Positions 63,688 through 64,000 of a DNA stretch of 64,000 nt are shown in pieces (position 1 is the stretch's first letter; each line of letters starts with the position of its first letter). The DNA lies in assembly GCA_022606425.2 (NCBI GenBank), contig JAHDVF020000463.1:62001-126000 (forward strand), in the 5' to 3' direction. The DNA is from Lepidostoma basale (lineage: Eukaryota > Arthropoda > Insecta > Trichoptera > Lepidostomatidae). The notes under the pieces were generated by a model. That model ran no database searches and had not been told where the DNA came from. It worked only from the letters and a program-made list of their open reading frames with translations. The position numbers and the translations under genes are program-made.

Positions 63688-64000
63688 TTTATAATACATG
63701 GCTTTTTCAATGAAGCCAAAGTCGACTCTGATGCTCTCACGCACCTGACACAGCGCCCAGGAGTGGCCGCAGCTACAGGAAATTATCAAAGCTGTCTCCC
63801 AACTTAAAAAGCACAAGGCTGCTGGCCAAGACGGAGGAGAAAACCCGCATAGCCATATTTTCCTTCTCATAAAACACATATGGGAAGAGGAAGTTATGAC
63901 TGCGGCAACTACAGGGGCATATCACTGCCGAGCTCAGGATAATATCAAACATTTTCCCAGAAACACAATGTGGCTTTAGGCCTGCAAGAGGCACAGATGA

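Larger units (their letters stand above)
57190..64000 (+). repeat. Tandem array of a 2.85-kb chimeric unit, at least 2.4 copies
   Basis: Copy 1 runs 57190-60038, copy 2 60039-62886, and copy 3 from 62887 past the window end. Offsets between equivalent points are 2846-2848 bp. The units look identical in nearly every compared stretch. The differences I noticed are a few bases at the left junction and a homopolymer site: A8CC (copy 1, 57514), A9CCC (copy 2, 60357) and A9CC (copy 3, 63204). Each unit contains an endonuclease/RT fragment, three small Cys-x2-Cys frames, an RTE-like tail, a hAT end and the Jockey gag/pol junction. Confidence 0.96.

Overview
The window looks like insect nuclear DNA, most probably lepidopteran. 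Only three stretches resemble conserved eukaryotic housekeeping genes. The rest is a lineage-specific cluster of C2H2 zinc-finger and THAP genes embedded in transposon debris. The lepidopteran guess rests on the style of the RTE-like retrotransposon tails with (GAA)n 3' ends, a cecropia-type mariner, a tRNA-derived SINE and many MITEs. It is inference from the repeat flora; no marker fixes the species.

Left part (1-20 kb). An exon resembling the PWI domain of the splicing factor Prp3 lies at 475-608 (minus). A single-exon ALG10 glucosyltransferase gene occupies 7783-9102 (plus). A complete six-exon PAP2-type lipid phosphatase (PLPP4/5 type, 263 aa) runs on the minus strand from 19997 to 14332; every exon junction keeps frame and all three catalytic motifs are present. 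Two neighbouring introns of this gene are filled by minisatellites (137 bp and 100 bp units) grown from retrotransposon 3' ends. Around these genes are a 214-bp repeat array split by a TTAA-flanked insertion, a ~100-bp AT-rich satellite with a perfect 13-bp palindrome, several MITEs with readable target duplications, and dozens of RTE-like tails.

Middle part (20-42.5 kb). A Jockey/CR1-like LINE (20.85-22.66 kb) precedes a tandem cluster of intronless zinc-finger genes: ZF1 at 24914, ZF2 at 28299, a pseudogene at 31612, ZF3 at 32663 and ZF4 at 40280. All share an N-terminal acidic region that is largely a string of SUMO-consensus motifs, followed by 8-17 near-identical fingers. The copies show every stage from intact to decayed, and upstream and 3' flanks are duplicated with them. 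A nearly intact mariner (35639-36902) lies between ZF3 and ZF4.

Right part (42.5-56 kb). On the minus strand a two-exon gene joins a THAP DNA-binding domain, the same acidic SUMO-motif region, and a piggyBac-type C-terminal Cys-rich domain (46818 to 43348). A second small THAP gene (49269-47896), a two-finger minus-strand gene (53054-53269) and ZF5 (53814-55088) follow. I read this as a DNA-binding factor nursery in which transposon-derived and zinc-finger modules share a regulatory N-terminus. A role in repression, possibly of transposons, is inference.

Far right (56-64 kb). A chimeric 2.85-kb unit built from retrotransposon pieces (Jockey gag/pol, an endonuclease/RT fragment, an RTE tail, a hAT end) is repeated in tandem at least 2.4 times. 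The copies I compared are nearly identical and the array continues past the window edge. Each unit carries three versions of a small Cys-x2-Cys reading frame, one of them with a predicted membrane helix.
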